This document shows positions 50,317 through 60,065 of a DNA stretch of 64,000 bases, piece by piece. The translations under genes and the position numbers were made by a program. Every line of letters begins with the position of its first letter. Position 1 is the stretch's first letter. The notes under the pieces were generated by a model. It was not told where the DNA came from. It worked only from the letters and a program-made list of their open reading frames with translations, and did no database searches. Origin of the DNA: Prostheceraeus crozeri (lineage: Eukaryota; Platyhelminthes; Polycladida; Euryleptidae); the NCBI GenBank assembly GCA_907163375.1, contig CAJQUW010010372.1:136501-200500 (forward strand). The letters are read 5' to 3'.

Positions 50317-52457
50317 TTAGTCGAAAATCAGTCGACTTACCATCTGCAATTTTACTTTGCTTAGGCAATGGCCTATATCTTGAATGAGACAGATTCTCCG
50401 TGAACTTTCGCTTATTTGAGTTCTGTTTATTTTGCATTTTTTGTATCTCATCCAGCTTCGTTTGAGCACTACTCCAATATTCTCGACATTCTTATTTTGG
50501 ATTGCTGTTTTGATTTTTGCACTAGCTTCTTTCATCAAATTATTTGCCACGGACATTTCTCTCTCCATTATTCGATCCATATCGTGGAATTCCCGCAATC
50601 TTGAATTGATATTTTCTTTTTCAATTTCGACCTGTTCTTGTTCCGCTTCGGCTTTGGATGTATCTTCCTTACTTTTTGACGCTTTTGATTTCTGTATGCT
50701 GTCTTTGTAGGTGGCTCGAGCAGCGGTCATTCTTTCTATCAGCGACTTTGTTATCGGCAAATTTTCAGGTTTCTCTCCCAACGACATCAAGCTGTCATTA
50801 GTAGTTCTAAGAGCCTTAATACTTGAAGAGACAAAGACGTTCTAGTAGTGACCATAAAGAACTTATTCCGTGAAAAGCCTCTTTCAACATCTGCACTTCC
50901 GTGAAAGAAGCACAATACTGCTTTACTCAACTTTGTCAAAATTGGGTACTTAATCTGTCCATCAGTCCGCTTCGAAAAAAAATTATTTCTCGGATACCAA
51001 AGTTATATTATTCTGCCAAATATTTCGGCTTCCGCATTCGTCAGTGGCAATAGAGCACAGAATGATGTTACAATTGCAGGACTGCATGAAGAACCTGTTG
51101 TGAATAGTTATCAATTAAAAGTCAATACCCTTTGAGATAAAAAGTCAAAACAAGCACTCTACTGAATAAAAGTAGACAGTAACTACGTAGATGAAATAAA
51201 ATATGACACGGCAATAAAAACAAGCAATCATTTCAATAAGAAAATAAACAATGATACATAAGTATAAGAAGGCTCAATGAAGAGAAAATGAGGTACTCAA
51301 GACAAAGTCAAAGAGACTCCACGGTATCCATTCATCAATTCGAACTCGTTTGATAGTTTGCGGATGTATAATGCTTCAAGCTTCTTCCTCTTCGCTTTAT
51401 GACTTTATTGACTTTTAATTGATAACTATTCACAACAGGTTCTTCATGCAGTCCTGCAATTGTAACATCATTCTGTGCTCTATTGCCACTGACGAAGGCG
51501 GAAGCCGAAATATTTGGCAGAATAATATAACTTTGGTATCCGAGAAATAATTTTTTTTCGAATTATGAATGACCGGATACGTGGAGGACAGCCTACCTTG
51601 GCCACTTGCGCATCAGTCCGCTTAATTTGAAATACTTTGCTCCAGTATGCGTCAACTAGAACGGAAGAGTACCACGACTCCTGGATCAATGGTTCGATGG
51701 AATATTGCATCCATTCATCCACGAGTTAATCAATCTCGTTTGGTTTCACAACAGCTTTCAAGTTTTGGCTTAATATTTTGACATGAGTCAATCCGTTTTC
51801 TTCCGTTCTGCATGAAGGGCTCATGCACCGCTAAGACTTCAAAACAGGATTAGAAAGTGGGAGCTTTTTCGATAGGTGTCCCGCAACCGCGACGTAAAAC
51901 CTTTTGACATCGGCCCGAAAACTCAAGTGCTGTGATGGAGTACAATGTTTGAGTAACGATTCTGCTTTTACCCTATGTGAATTGTCTCAAGTTGGTTTTC
52001 AGTACATTCCATGTCAATTTCTAAAAGCTGATGTCCTTCTTTTTGTGCAACAGTGTTCGGTCGGATGAATCTCAACAGTAACATTCTGATCAAATCAGAC
52101 AACTGGGTGGGTGTACAATAAATGTACAAGCGGGCCTTCCGTTTGGAAAAAACGTTCAAATTTGTCAAAAACCGATGAAACAGAGACAATGAAATGGATT
52201 TCGGCTTCGAAGGTTCTATCCTGCAGTGCAGCTACCATTCTGTTGTATCGAGCGTTGGATGTGCAAATTTTGTTATTCTGTTTTATAGACACTAAGAAAT
52301 ATTGCTTCAGTGCAACAAATTGCTCTGTTAATCTGATACACACAGGTCCCAGTGACAGCATCATTAATGTAAACTCCACCTGTAAATTATGCAAAAAACA
52401 CATCCGAAATCTGTTCAACGTATACTTGTATACTTTCCCCACTGATGTCTTTAACAA
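50317..52457 (-). pseudogene. hAT-like transposase C-terminal half, frameshifted
   Basis: Order on the reverse strand: FEAEIHFIVSVSSVFDKFER (near 52170), HMDEWMQYSIEPL and DAYWSKVFQIKRTDAQ (51600-51720), then KYPILTKLSKAVLCFFHGSA followed by DVERGFSRNKFFMVTT (50850-50950), and a coiled-coil tail with AEQEQVEIEKENINSRLREF (50317-50790). The ADVERGFS motif marks the hAT C-terminal dimerisation domain. Frames change at least around 50800, 51480 and 52095, and the N-terminal zinc-finger (BED) region is absent. It cannot make an active transposase. Confidence 0.6.
50971..51562. repeat. 157-bp inverted duplication inside the hAT element
   Basis: Arms 50971-51127 and 51406-51562 are inverted copies with about one mismatch, around a 278-base spacer. 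The left arm is in the transposase reading direction; the right arm is its reversed copy. The near identity implies a recent event, later than the decay of the transposase frame. Confidence 0.75.
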
Positions 52458-53300
52458 TGATACATCATTATCAACATTAATACATTTTTAGAGGAAATAG
52501 AGGAAATTTTCTAAAATAGAGCATTTAAGAGGAGAGGGACCAAAAATTGAGGAAATAGAGGACCTGCCACAGGCCTGTAAACGATGTTTTGGTTCCACTG
52601 ATGAATGAATTAAAGTTGCTTAAACTTAATGACAAATCATCAAACGAAAAATTATTAAAACTTGATAAAAAGGATAAAGAGCTAGAAGTAAATATAGGAG
52701 AACTTTTTAAAAAAAATTTCAGAACAATCAAACATTTTAATATTACTTTCTATAAAGTTAAAATCTGCAGTCATTAAAAATAAACATCAGATACAACTAT
52801 TGAAAGAACAATTAGAAAATGAACTAGAAAAACTTCCTAAGAAAATTTTTAAAGATTTAAATAAGTTACAAGCTAAATTCCAAAAAAGTGTTGATGAATT
52901 AAGTTCCAAAATTACTCAACAAATGAAAAACATGAATAGAATAATAAATGAAGTAAACTCACTTAATCAAAAAGTTGATAAAATGAAAACTTTTAAAATC
53001 AATTTAGAAAATGAATTAAAGAAAAATTATAAAGGAAATCAAAAACAGCTAGATGCTGTTAGAAATCAGTTAGATGTTCTTAAAATTAAGTTGAAGGCTC
53101 TTAAAACGGATTTAAAGATGAATCAGCAGAACATGCAAGTTAATAGAAAAGAAATTAAAATACATCACACGCTGCTTAACGCAATAGAGAGTGCAAAAGC
53201 AAATTAATGAAGTTATCACGCGGTTGTTGTACATTCACATACGTAAATCTTAATCATAAACGTAAATATTTTTCCCAAAAGTCAAATTTAATCCTAAAAA

Positions 53301-53792
53301 ATGCCTATAATTTATAAACACAATCTTAAACATTTTGCTTCAAATAAAAAAATTGCTCATGAACCATCTATGAAATCTGTTTACCATATTGACAATGTAG
53401 AAACTATTCAAAAAGAAGGAGATGGAATATTTTCTGGCATCAGTGATAATATAGGAAGCATCGGTAATGTTATTGAAAATAACAAAGATTTGATTACATC
53501 TGCTGCAAAAGGAGCCGTTGCTATAGGTAGTGCAGCTAGTGCAATATCAAATGCTGTTAAGTCTCAAAACGAATTAAAACAACTAGAAACTGTTCGTCAA
53601 CTTAAGAATGATTCTGAAGAACTAAAAAAATTAAAAAACCTTTCAGAGGAAACAAAAAACAAAATTGCTAACATAGCCGCGGCAGGTGAAAAATTGAGGA
53701 GTAGTACTCCGTCTGAAAGTAAACAGGAGAAGAAAACAATTGAAATAAGAAGTAATGGAACGCAGTTAGGTGCTGGTTTAGCAAAATTCTAA
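53301..53792 (+). CDS. Polinton 2 pVI-like minor capsid protein (163 aa)
   Basis: Starts MPIIYKHNLKHFASNKKIAH. A central glycine/alanine-rich amphipathic region (GDGIFSGISDNIGSIGNVIE and ITSAAKGAVAIGSAASAISN) resembles adenovirus pVI-type membrane-lytic, capsid-internal proteins. A charged coiled coil follows. The C-terminus GTQLGAGLAKF resembles the G-(S/A)-GL-(K)-F tail seen in Polinton proteins of this class. The gene lies directly upstream of the major capsid gene on the same strand, which supports the call. The frame looks whole. Confidence 0.55.
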   Translation: MPIIYKHNLKHFASNKKIAHEPSMKSVYHIDNVETIQKEGDGIFSGISDNIGSIGNVIENNKDLITSAAKGAVAIGSAASAISNAVKSQNELKQLETVRQLKNDSEELKKLKNLSEETKNKIANIAAAGEKLRSSTPSESKQEKKTIEIRSNGTQLGAGLAKF

Positions 53793-53870
53793 AAATTCGA
53801 AACGGAAACCTAAGAAAATATTTTTTCTGTGTGTGAGAAAAAACAAAAAGTAAAATTATTTTTTATAAAA

Positions 53871-55224
53871 ATGTCTTCCTTGATCAATCATTCAGATCGC
53901 TTTATCGAAAATAAATCTAGATTAGACGATCCTCCGTTCGTCAGTTACAATCAAAAAAAGAATGACTATATAAGAATTGCTATGAATCCCGGATCTTCTA
54001 GTAGAGTAAGTACTGGAGGAGATCTTTGAAGTTAATAATCAGCTAAGTTATTTATATTTACCTGATTCTTTTTTACACTGTGAATATTCTTTATATAGTG
54101 ATGCCAATTTTACAACGCCATTACCAGATACCGATAATATTGCATTAGAGAATAATTTCTTTCCAAGATTATTTACACAAATGCGTTTAGATGTTGTAAC
54201 TCTAAATATAGAAACAATAAGTGATTCTCCATGTCTAATTGATACAATGCTTCGATTTGAAACAATTGGTGAAAATAATAAAAAGCATGAAATCGAAGGT
54301 TGGTTTCCTGATACTAATGATGGTATAATTGTTGATGATTCAACTCACGTTGGAACAGATGCCGCAGGAATTGCGAAGGATGTAGAAAATATTGCAAATC
54401 ATTTAAATAAAACAAACAATAGTGCATATAAAGAAAGACGTGAATTTAACAAGAAAAGTAAACAGACAGTAAATTGGTCATTGTCTCCATTATTCGGATA
54501 TTTAGATTATGATAAAATATCATGTCAATTAAAATTTAAATTAATAATTCATCGTACAGCAAATAATGAATTAATCTTTTATGGTAAGACTGGAGAAAAA
54601 GCATATTTAAAATTGATAGACTTAAATGGTGGATAAAACATATTACTCCTAGTTTAGAGATTGAATTAACTATTGCAAAAAGATTAAATACTAACAAACC
54701 AATTCCAGTAAATTTTCTAAAGAGTACTGCTAGTTCTATAACTTTCTCTGAGCAAAGATTGAATTGGCATTTTACTAGAACTTCGAATACTCCCAGATAT
54801 TTATTACTAACTTTTCAAAGAAATAATTCTCCAAGTTTTGATAAGAACAACAATCTTTTTCATATTAACACAATTCGAAGTTTACAAGTTGTTTTACATC
54901 AAACCCGATATCCAATTGATCCATTAAGATTCGATGATACCAATAATCAAGTTATGGAAGGATACGATGCTTATAGAAATCTTTGTATAGAATTTAGAGT
55001 TGAACCACAATTAACTCCTGGAGATTCGAGACATTTATATCCAGTTTTCTGTTTCGATTTAAGTGCACAATCTGAAGATAGATATTCTTAAAAATGGCTG
55101 CGATGTAGCAATTAATATTGAAAAGAAAGATTCCACAACTTCATTGATGACTTATGGTTTATTGCTAGATGTAAAATATTCTATTGAAATTCTTAATGGA
55201 AAGATGGTTAGGATAGGTAAGTAA
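53871..55224 (+). pseudogene. MCP: Polinton 2 major capsid protein (broken)
   Basis: Starts MSSLINHSDRFIENKSRLDD. Family motifs in order: LENNFFPRLFTQMRLDVVTL, IDTMLRFETIGENN, EIEGWFPDTNDG, then KQTVNWSLSPLFGYLDYDKI, EIELTIAKRLNTNKPIP, LNWHFTRTSNTPRYLLLTFQ, SLQVVLHQTRYPID, EGYDAYRNLCIEF and LYPVFCFDLSAQSED. This is the double jelly-roll capsid of the second (GW.pD..G) Polinton type and differs strongly from the Polinton 1 capsid. It forms the shell. It is interrupted a few times. Confidence 0.8.
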
Positions 55225-55370
55225 CCTGAGGACCTTTGGTCCGATCGGCTAAAGCCTCTGAACAAAGTTCTATAGGTTAAAACCCAAGACCTCGTCGACA
55301 AGTTAATTAAAATTTTTTCATAACTTGAATAGATTAAAAAAAATTCTTAACTTAAAATTTTTTATTAAAA
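55225..55370. other. Short spacer between capsid and pX-like genes
   Basis: No frame. It contains GC-richer sequence around 55225-55310 unlike the AT-rich surroundings, which may be a small insertion; I cannot identify it. Confidence 0.25.
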
Positions 55371-55860
55371 ATGTCGCAAGCGAAAAGTAATAGAAATTAT
55401 AATAAAACTGTTGAATTAAAATTACGTAACATTGTTGACAAAAATACACCTAAAACTATTACGATTAACAAAAAACATATTACATTAGTAAACCAATGAT
55501 AGAAAATATATCAAATTACAAGAAGAAAAGAATGGTGGAATTCTCCCATTAATTCCACTAATAATAGGAGGTATAGCAGCAGGAGGAAGTGTTGCAGGTG
55601 GGACAGCTGCTATTGTCCAAGCAGTAAATAAAAATAAATCAGAGAAGGCAGCATTAGAAGAACAAAAACGTCATAATAGAGAGCTGGAGAAAGTTGCTAG
55701 GGGTGAAGGAATAGTAGATAATTTTATTAGTAAATTAAATTTAGTTGATGAAGGAAAACGAGTTCTCAAAAACATTCTACATAGTGTTGATGATTTAATA
55801 GAGATAAAGGAAATTAAAGATGGTTCTGGTATATATCTAAGTCCTAGGATGATTCGTTGA
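55371..55860 (+). pseudogene. Polinton 2 pX-like minor capsid protein (broken)
   Basis: Starts MSQAKSNRNYNKTVELKLRN. The diagnostic part is GGILPLIPLIIGGIAAGGSV then AGGTAAIVQAVNKNKSEKAA, a GG.LPLiP.i.gGl.a.G..aGG-type hydrophobic segment followed by a helix with EEQKRHNRELEKVARGEG. The C-terminus is DGSGIYLSPRM, matching the G-(K/S)-G-(L/I)-YL.P(Y/R) tail of the family. It is a small membrane-active virion protein in Polintons and adintovirus-like elements. It is interrupted about once. Confidence 0.6.
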
Positions 55861-56048
55861 CAAACATTTCTGATAAATATGTTGCTATAATGTCATAAAT
55901 ATATTGCTATAAAGTTATAAATATTTTTCTATCTTTAAAATGTATTCTACAAATTCTACAAATTCTAAAAATTCCAAAAATTTAATTAAATAAAAAACTG
56001 CTAATTTGGATTTATTGAATTATCTGTTACACGTACATAAAACTCAAA

Positions 56049-56472
56049 TTGTCAGAGTTACGATGCAACGACATACAAAAAACATTAGAAAACTTTCCTG
56101 GATTTATTTGGAGTAAATATTCAAAGGAAAAACATCTTCCTGGTCATACATATACCGGTCCAGGAACTCGATTAGATATAAGACTAGATGAGAATAATAA
56201 TCCAAAACCAGGTGAAGAACCAATAAACAGAGTTGATGCAGCAGCTTATAGACACATTTTTAGCTTATCGAAATCATGACCTAAAATCTCGTCATGAAGC
56301 TGATAGGAAAATGAAAGAAGAATTAAATAATATTCAAAATGCTGCATTTAGAGAAAAAATTGAAAGAATGCTTGTTAAAAAAGCTCTACAAGCTAAAATA
56401 TTGTTCGGTCAGGGTTTAGACAAAACTCATAACTCTGAAACCTACGCGTCCGAAATTCACAAGGGATATTAA
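56049..56472 (+). pseudogene. Polinton 2 PLA2-like virion protein
   Basis: The N-terminal part reads GFIWSKYSKEKHLPGHTYTG and PGTRLDIRLDENNNP. This follows the LPG-(Y)-.Y.GPG-(T/N)-.LD.RL pattern of parvovirus VP1 and adintovirus phospholipase A2-like domains, whose GPG loop binds calcium. INRVDAAAYRHI and a helical C-terminal part (RHEADRKMKEELNNIQNAAF) follow. The domain would help virions breach endosomal membranes. It lies directly upstream of the integrase on the same strand. The gene is broken about once. Confidence 0.6.
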
Positions 56473-56487
56473 AAGCCTAAATATCTA

Positions 56488-57237
56488 TTGAAGGTAAAAG
56501 TATTTAATGAAGATGATATTTGGAGTGCTGATCTTATTCATATGCCGAATGAAAAGGATTATAAGTATGCTTTAACAGTCATTGATTTATATACTAGATA
56601 CGCTTGGGTGAAGCCATTAAAGAATAATAGTGGTTTATCAGTTAAATATGTGTTTGAAGAAATATTCAAGGAAAGTAATAGAAAGCCAAAGAAATTGTTT
56701 GTTGATAGAGGATCTGAGTTTTATAACAGAAATGTTAAGCCATTATTTGAAACAGACGAAAGTCATCTCCAAGGCTCAGTTTATTCCACAGAAAATGCTG
56801 GAAAAGCCGTAGTAATAGAAAGGTTTAATAGAACGTTAAAAAGTAAATTATTTAAGAAATTTACAGAACAAGGTAATCAGAGATGGTTAAAAATATTACC
56901 AGGAATTGTTGATGATTATAACAATAAGATTCATTCAAGTATTGAAGAAACTCCAAAGAATGCTTCTAACGATCCAGATTTAATAAGAAAGAAGATATTT
57001 GAAAATAATTATGAGAATGAAAGCAATGTTAATTAACAAAAGCGTAAATCGAAATTTACGATTGGTGATAGGGTACGAATATCTAAATATAAAAATAAAT
57101 TTGAAAAAGGTTTTGTTGGTTATTGGACTAAAGAAATATTTGAAGTATGTAAAATAAATCAAACTTATCCGATTACTTATGAAACTAAAGATTTAGATAA
57201 TGAGGGAATCAAAGGTAGATTTTATGAAAACGAATAA
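56488..57237 (+). pseudogene. pINT: Polinton 2 retroviral-type integrase (broken)
   Basis: The catalytic core has IWSADLIHM (first D), KKLFVDRGSEFYNR (second D) and AVVIERFNRTLKSKLFKKFT (E), in DDE order with usual spacing, then DDYNNKIHSSIEETP. The C-terminal part has FTIGDRVRISKYKNKFEKGF then VGYWTKEIFEV, an SH3-like tail of the family. The integrase catalyses insertion, and the TTCCCT duplication is its signature. The gene overlaps the end of the PLA2-like gene context and may be expressed with it. It has about one or two breaks. Confidence 0.85.
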
Positions 57238-57251
57238 CAAAAGACTGAACT

Positions 57252-57754
57252 TTAATTACAAGTATCCTTTAGCCAGCCATTAATCAATTCTAACATAATA
57301 TCAAGAAATGGTACTACTTCCTGTAATTTGAATAAAACATAAAGACATAATTGTCCACAATAAGCAGTACCTGGTTTTTGAATTTGAAAAGTATTGTATG
57401 TTCCATTTCCAAGTATTTCTTTTACTTCATTTGTTGGAGGCAATCCATATGAGTCGAAATAATAGTTAGAACCATTTTTATTTCTTTTCCCTGCTGACCA
57501 ATGTACTCCTTTTTGATCGGACGTGTGGAGATTTGTCATGAAGTTCAAAGGAATCGCTATATTTTTAATCAATTGTAATTCATCTCTCATTAACACGTGG
57601 AAATTTTTATTCCTAATTGATTAGCAATCTTCTTTAGATCAAAATTCGTAGTTGTTTGTTTGCCGTATTGTTTTAAGAAGCAACCGAAGGTCGGTGAGCT
57701 AAGCTCGGAGTCTTCAATGTTTAAGTTTTTCATTGTCTCCTTTTTGTTATTCAT
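57252..57754 (-). pseudogene. PRO: Polinton 2 adenovirus-type cysteine protease (broken)
   Basis: From the reverse strand: SPTFGCFLKQYGKQTTTNFD near the N-terminus. Then THW-type sequence GVHWSAGKRNKNGSNYYFDS (catalytic His and the YYFDS strand), YGLPPTNEVKEI, and PGTAYCGQLCLYVLFKL (catalytic Cys in the CG..C-(L)-(Y) context). This is the Ulp1/adenain-like protease that matures capsid proteins. It is convergent with the integrase (15 bases apart). It is interrupted about once. Confidence 0.75.
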
Positions 57755-57819
57755 TTTTTTACAAAAATAATATATTTGACATATTTTGTTCTCTAAATTT
57801 GAAAACAAACAATTTTATA

Positions 57820-58490
57820 ACAGAAAATAATATAATGTTTTAACATATACTGTTCATAAACTTTAACAGAAGAGAAATCTACATCTCCCTTTTGATCAAA
57901 TAACCGATACAAAGTTGCGCATGCATATAACATTTTGTCCATGCGTAGACACGATCTAATTGGTTGAAGCACGGTATTGTAGCTGAATGGCATAGTAATT
58001 GCATGTACATGTATGACAGGAAATAGCATTGCACATAAAAGAGAGATTCAAAATTGTTTTCTTCACAACACGACTCATGTCCACGCGTGGACGCGATTTG
58101 ATTAGTTGAAGCGCGGTATTGTAACTGAATGACACACCATTGAAAAGAATCGAATCATTTTGAATGTATAGCATGGAATAGCATTGCGTATGTCCACGCG
58201 TGGACGCGATCTGATTAGTTAAGCGGCTGAAGCGCGGAATTGCAAAATGAATGGCGCACCATTGTTTAGGAGAAGAATGAAATAGCATGGGATTTAACAC
58301 TGAAAATGAAGTGTCGTGCGGGCGCATCGCAGCAACAACAGCGGAGTTTCACAACGAAATCCAAAACTACATTGCATATGTCCGCGCGTGGACGCGATTT
58401 GATTAGTTGAAGCGCGGTATTGTAACTGAATGACGCACCATTGTTTAGGGGAAGAATGGAATCATTTTGAATGTCACACAATTGCTCAGC
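57820..58490. repeat. Cluster of four irregular repeats with GTCCACGCGTGGAC palindromes
   Basis: Four copies of a unit of about 60-110 bp start with the palindrome GTCCACGCGTGGAC or a variant (57937, 58079, 58192, 58380) and continue GCGATTTGATTAGTTGAAGC then GCGGTATTGTAACTGAATG. Spacing is irregular (142, 113, 188 bp). Inverted CCAAT (ATTGG) or its decayed form follows each palindrome. The cluster lies between the protease and a cargo gene next to a TATA-like CTATAAATC at 58491. It looks like an enhancer, replication or chromatin-protein-binding array. There is no coding content. Confidence 0.65.
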
Positions 58491-58499
58491 ACTATAAAT

Positions 58500-59016
58500 C
58501 TAGTTGCCGCACCAAAATTCTCCATCACTTTGTAGACAATCTTCCAATATGGTCAGGTTGCGTTTTAAAAGTCTAAGAGGAAGAGACACTCCAGGCAACT
58601 GTTGCTGTCTTCTATCTTCATTTTGCTTTTTCTTGAAATTTTTTCTTTCTATCCGTGATGCTTCGATGAAGTCTGGATCAAACAAATGAGGGCATTTCGC
58701 AGTCTCCTTTCTAACAAATTCGAAATAATCACCGTGTTTTTTTGAAGATATAAACAAATTTGCGATCTCGCAGAAAAAATTTGGCAAATACTCTCTGATA
58801 ATCTTTGATTGAGTAGCGGAACAATCTTGGCTCATTTTGAGAAATATATGACGAGAGCGTTTCGGTACAACCTCCACTGACAAGAAACACTGTTAAATAA
58901 AATAAGACTCCAGCACAATTGTCTGAAATAGCCATATCAATTATTGTTGTTGTGTATTGTTTCATGGCACTGCAGCTGGAGCAGGATTTGCTGGATATAT
59001 ATTCCACGTCTTTCAA
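58500..59016 (-). pseudogene. Polinton 2 right-end cargo gene, unknown, possibly secreted
   Basis: Two overlapping reverse frames are protein-like. One begins MAISDNCAGVLFYLTVFLVS, which looks like a signal peptide or membrane anchor. The other has KIIREYLPNFFCEIANLFIS, SKKHGDYFEFVRKETAKCPH and a basic RKNFKKKQNEDRRQQQ stretch. They probably belong to one gene (spliced or broken). Just upstream at 59011-59105 is a direct repeat of a TTTCAAATGTTCAAAGTGGG-type unit. The family is not recognised. The position between the repeat cluster and the right TIR is where Polintons often carry variable cargo. Confidence 0.35.
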
Positions 59017-59169
59017 ATGTCAAAGTGGGGGTAGCAGCTGTTCGTTCTTTAATACATTGTTTCCTTTCAAATGTTCGAAGTGGGGGGTAACAGCTCTTTA
59101 TTCTGAAATGCTTTGCTTCATGAATGCGAGAAGCAGATGTTCTCTATAATTAAGTGATCATCTGAGTGC

Positions 59170-60059
59170 AAAGCAGTAGCAACTATTGGAATTACTAAAA
59201 CACCTGAAGAAATAACAATTGTAAATACTCCTAAACTTATTGTGAAAAAATTCCAATGCCTTGTGTTACATTCTTAACTTTAGACCACCTCTTTCTTAAT
59301 TTATCATAATGCTCTAATCTTAATAATAATTGAGATTCCTTATCTTTCATATAACGTACTCTATCTTTGTTTTTCAATGTTCATCTTTTCAATGTCCATT
59401 AAAGTAGAACTACGTTCATTTATTAACTAAGGCCATATTCTCGAAGTTTCTTCCATTCTCGAAGTTTCTTCCATTTTTGAGGTTTCTTCCACTTTTGAGG
59501 TTTCCATTTTTTAATAAATATTTTGAATACAATCTTCTGATATTTTTAGACTATGTGAAATTTTTAGACTACCTAAATTTTCGACTACGTAAATTTTCGA
59601 CTACGTGAAATTCTATGACTACCTAAATTTTGAGACTACTTAAATTTTCGACTACGTGAAATTTTGAGACTACCTAAATTTTAGACTACGTGAAATTTTT
59701 AGACTACGTGAAATTCTTAGACTACCTAAATTTTTGGACTACATATATTTTCGACCACGTGATATTTTTTAGACTACGTGAAACTTTGATATTTTTTGGA
59801 CTACGTGATATTTTTGAAACCTGTTTTCAGTATATGAAAAAATCCCAACGACCTTAAAACTGTTTTTTTGATTTTATCCTTAATATTATTTTTATTTATA
59901 AAACCATTTTTCAGTGTATGAAATATTTCCTATACTCATTCTGGAGGCATCTTATTTTTTTATTTGTCCTGAATCGGTCATATATACATTTTTTGCATTT
60001 TTGAGGTATCTTATTTTTTTTTGTTTTGGTTGTCCTGGACCGGTCATCTACACATAACT
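59170..60059 (-). repeat. Polinton 2 right terminal inverted repeat
   Basis: 890 bp, reverse complement of 36687-37434. It is longer because the (TAGACTACCTAAAT)/(CGACTACGTGAAAT) minisatellite at about 59548-59815 has more units than on the left. The outer end reads CCTGGACCGGTCATCTACAC then ATAACT and is followed by the target duplication TTCCCT. It contains an N-terminal copy of the membrane gene without the rest of it. Confidence 0.9.
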
Positions 60060-60065
60060 TTCCCT

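Larger units (their letters stand above)
49896..52577 (-). mobile_element. hAT-type DNA transposon with transposase remnant
   Basis: 2682 bp. The ends are inverted: CAGGTCTGTGGC at 49896 and GCCACAGGCCTG at 52566-52577 (one difference in 12). No clean 8-bp target duplication is visible. The reverse strand carries pieces of a hAT-like protein: LKQYFLVSIKQN, YNRMVAALQD and HFIVSVSSVFDKFERFFQTE (52095-52457), and near the other end FHGSADVERGFSRNKFF (about 50850-50910), the hAT dimerisation region. The gene is frameshifted, and a 157-bp segment is inverted and duplicated within it. It inserted into the fibre-like gene of Polinton 2. Confidence 0.75.
49697..53207 (+). pseudogene. Polinton 2 fibre-like protein, split by a hAT transposon
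   Basis: The N-terminal part starts MMLPNVGGGAYIPNNRESEI and contains TGDVLSGPLHLSILLQQNTE followed by LTNKQYVDTQI, the (M/L)SGPL.L...P....a-NK.YVD unit known from viral and phage tail-fibre proteins. The downstream part (52578-53207) is a long coiled coil (for example ELKLLKLNDKSSNEKLLKLD, DKMKTFKINLENELKKNYKG), a plausible fibre shaft. A hAT element occupies 49896-52577 between them. The gene reads rightward into the pVI-like gene. Host-attachment is the family's inferred role. It is broken. Confidence 0.55.
36687..60059. mobile_element. Polinton/Maverick element 2 (complete ends, broken genes)
   Basis: 23,373 bp. Both ends begin AGT(A/T)ATGT and the element is flanked by a perfect 6-bp target duplication TTCCCT (36681-36686 and 60060-60065), the Polinton signature. 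It encodes pPolB, integrase, packaging ATPase, adenovirus-type protease, major capsid, penton-like, pVI-like, pX-like, fibre-like and PLA2-like genes. It has been hit by two Penelope-like elements and one hAT transposon, so the original length was nearer 18 kb. The ends look whole, but about a dozen or more breaks affect its genes. It is younger than Polinton 1 and of a different family. Confidence 0.95.
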
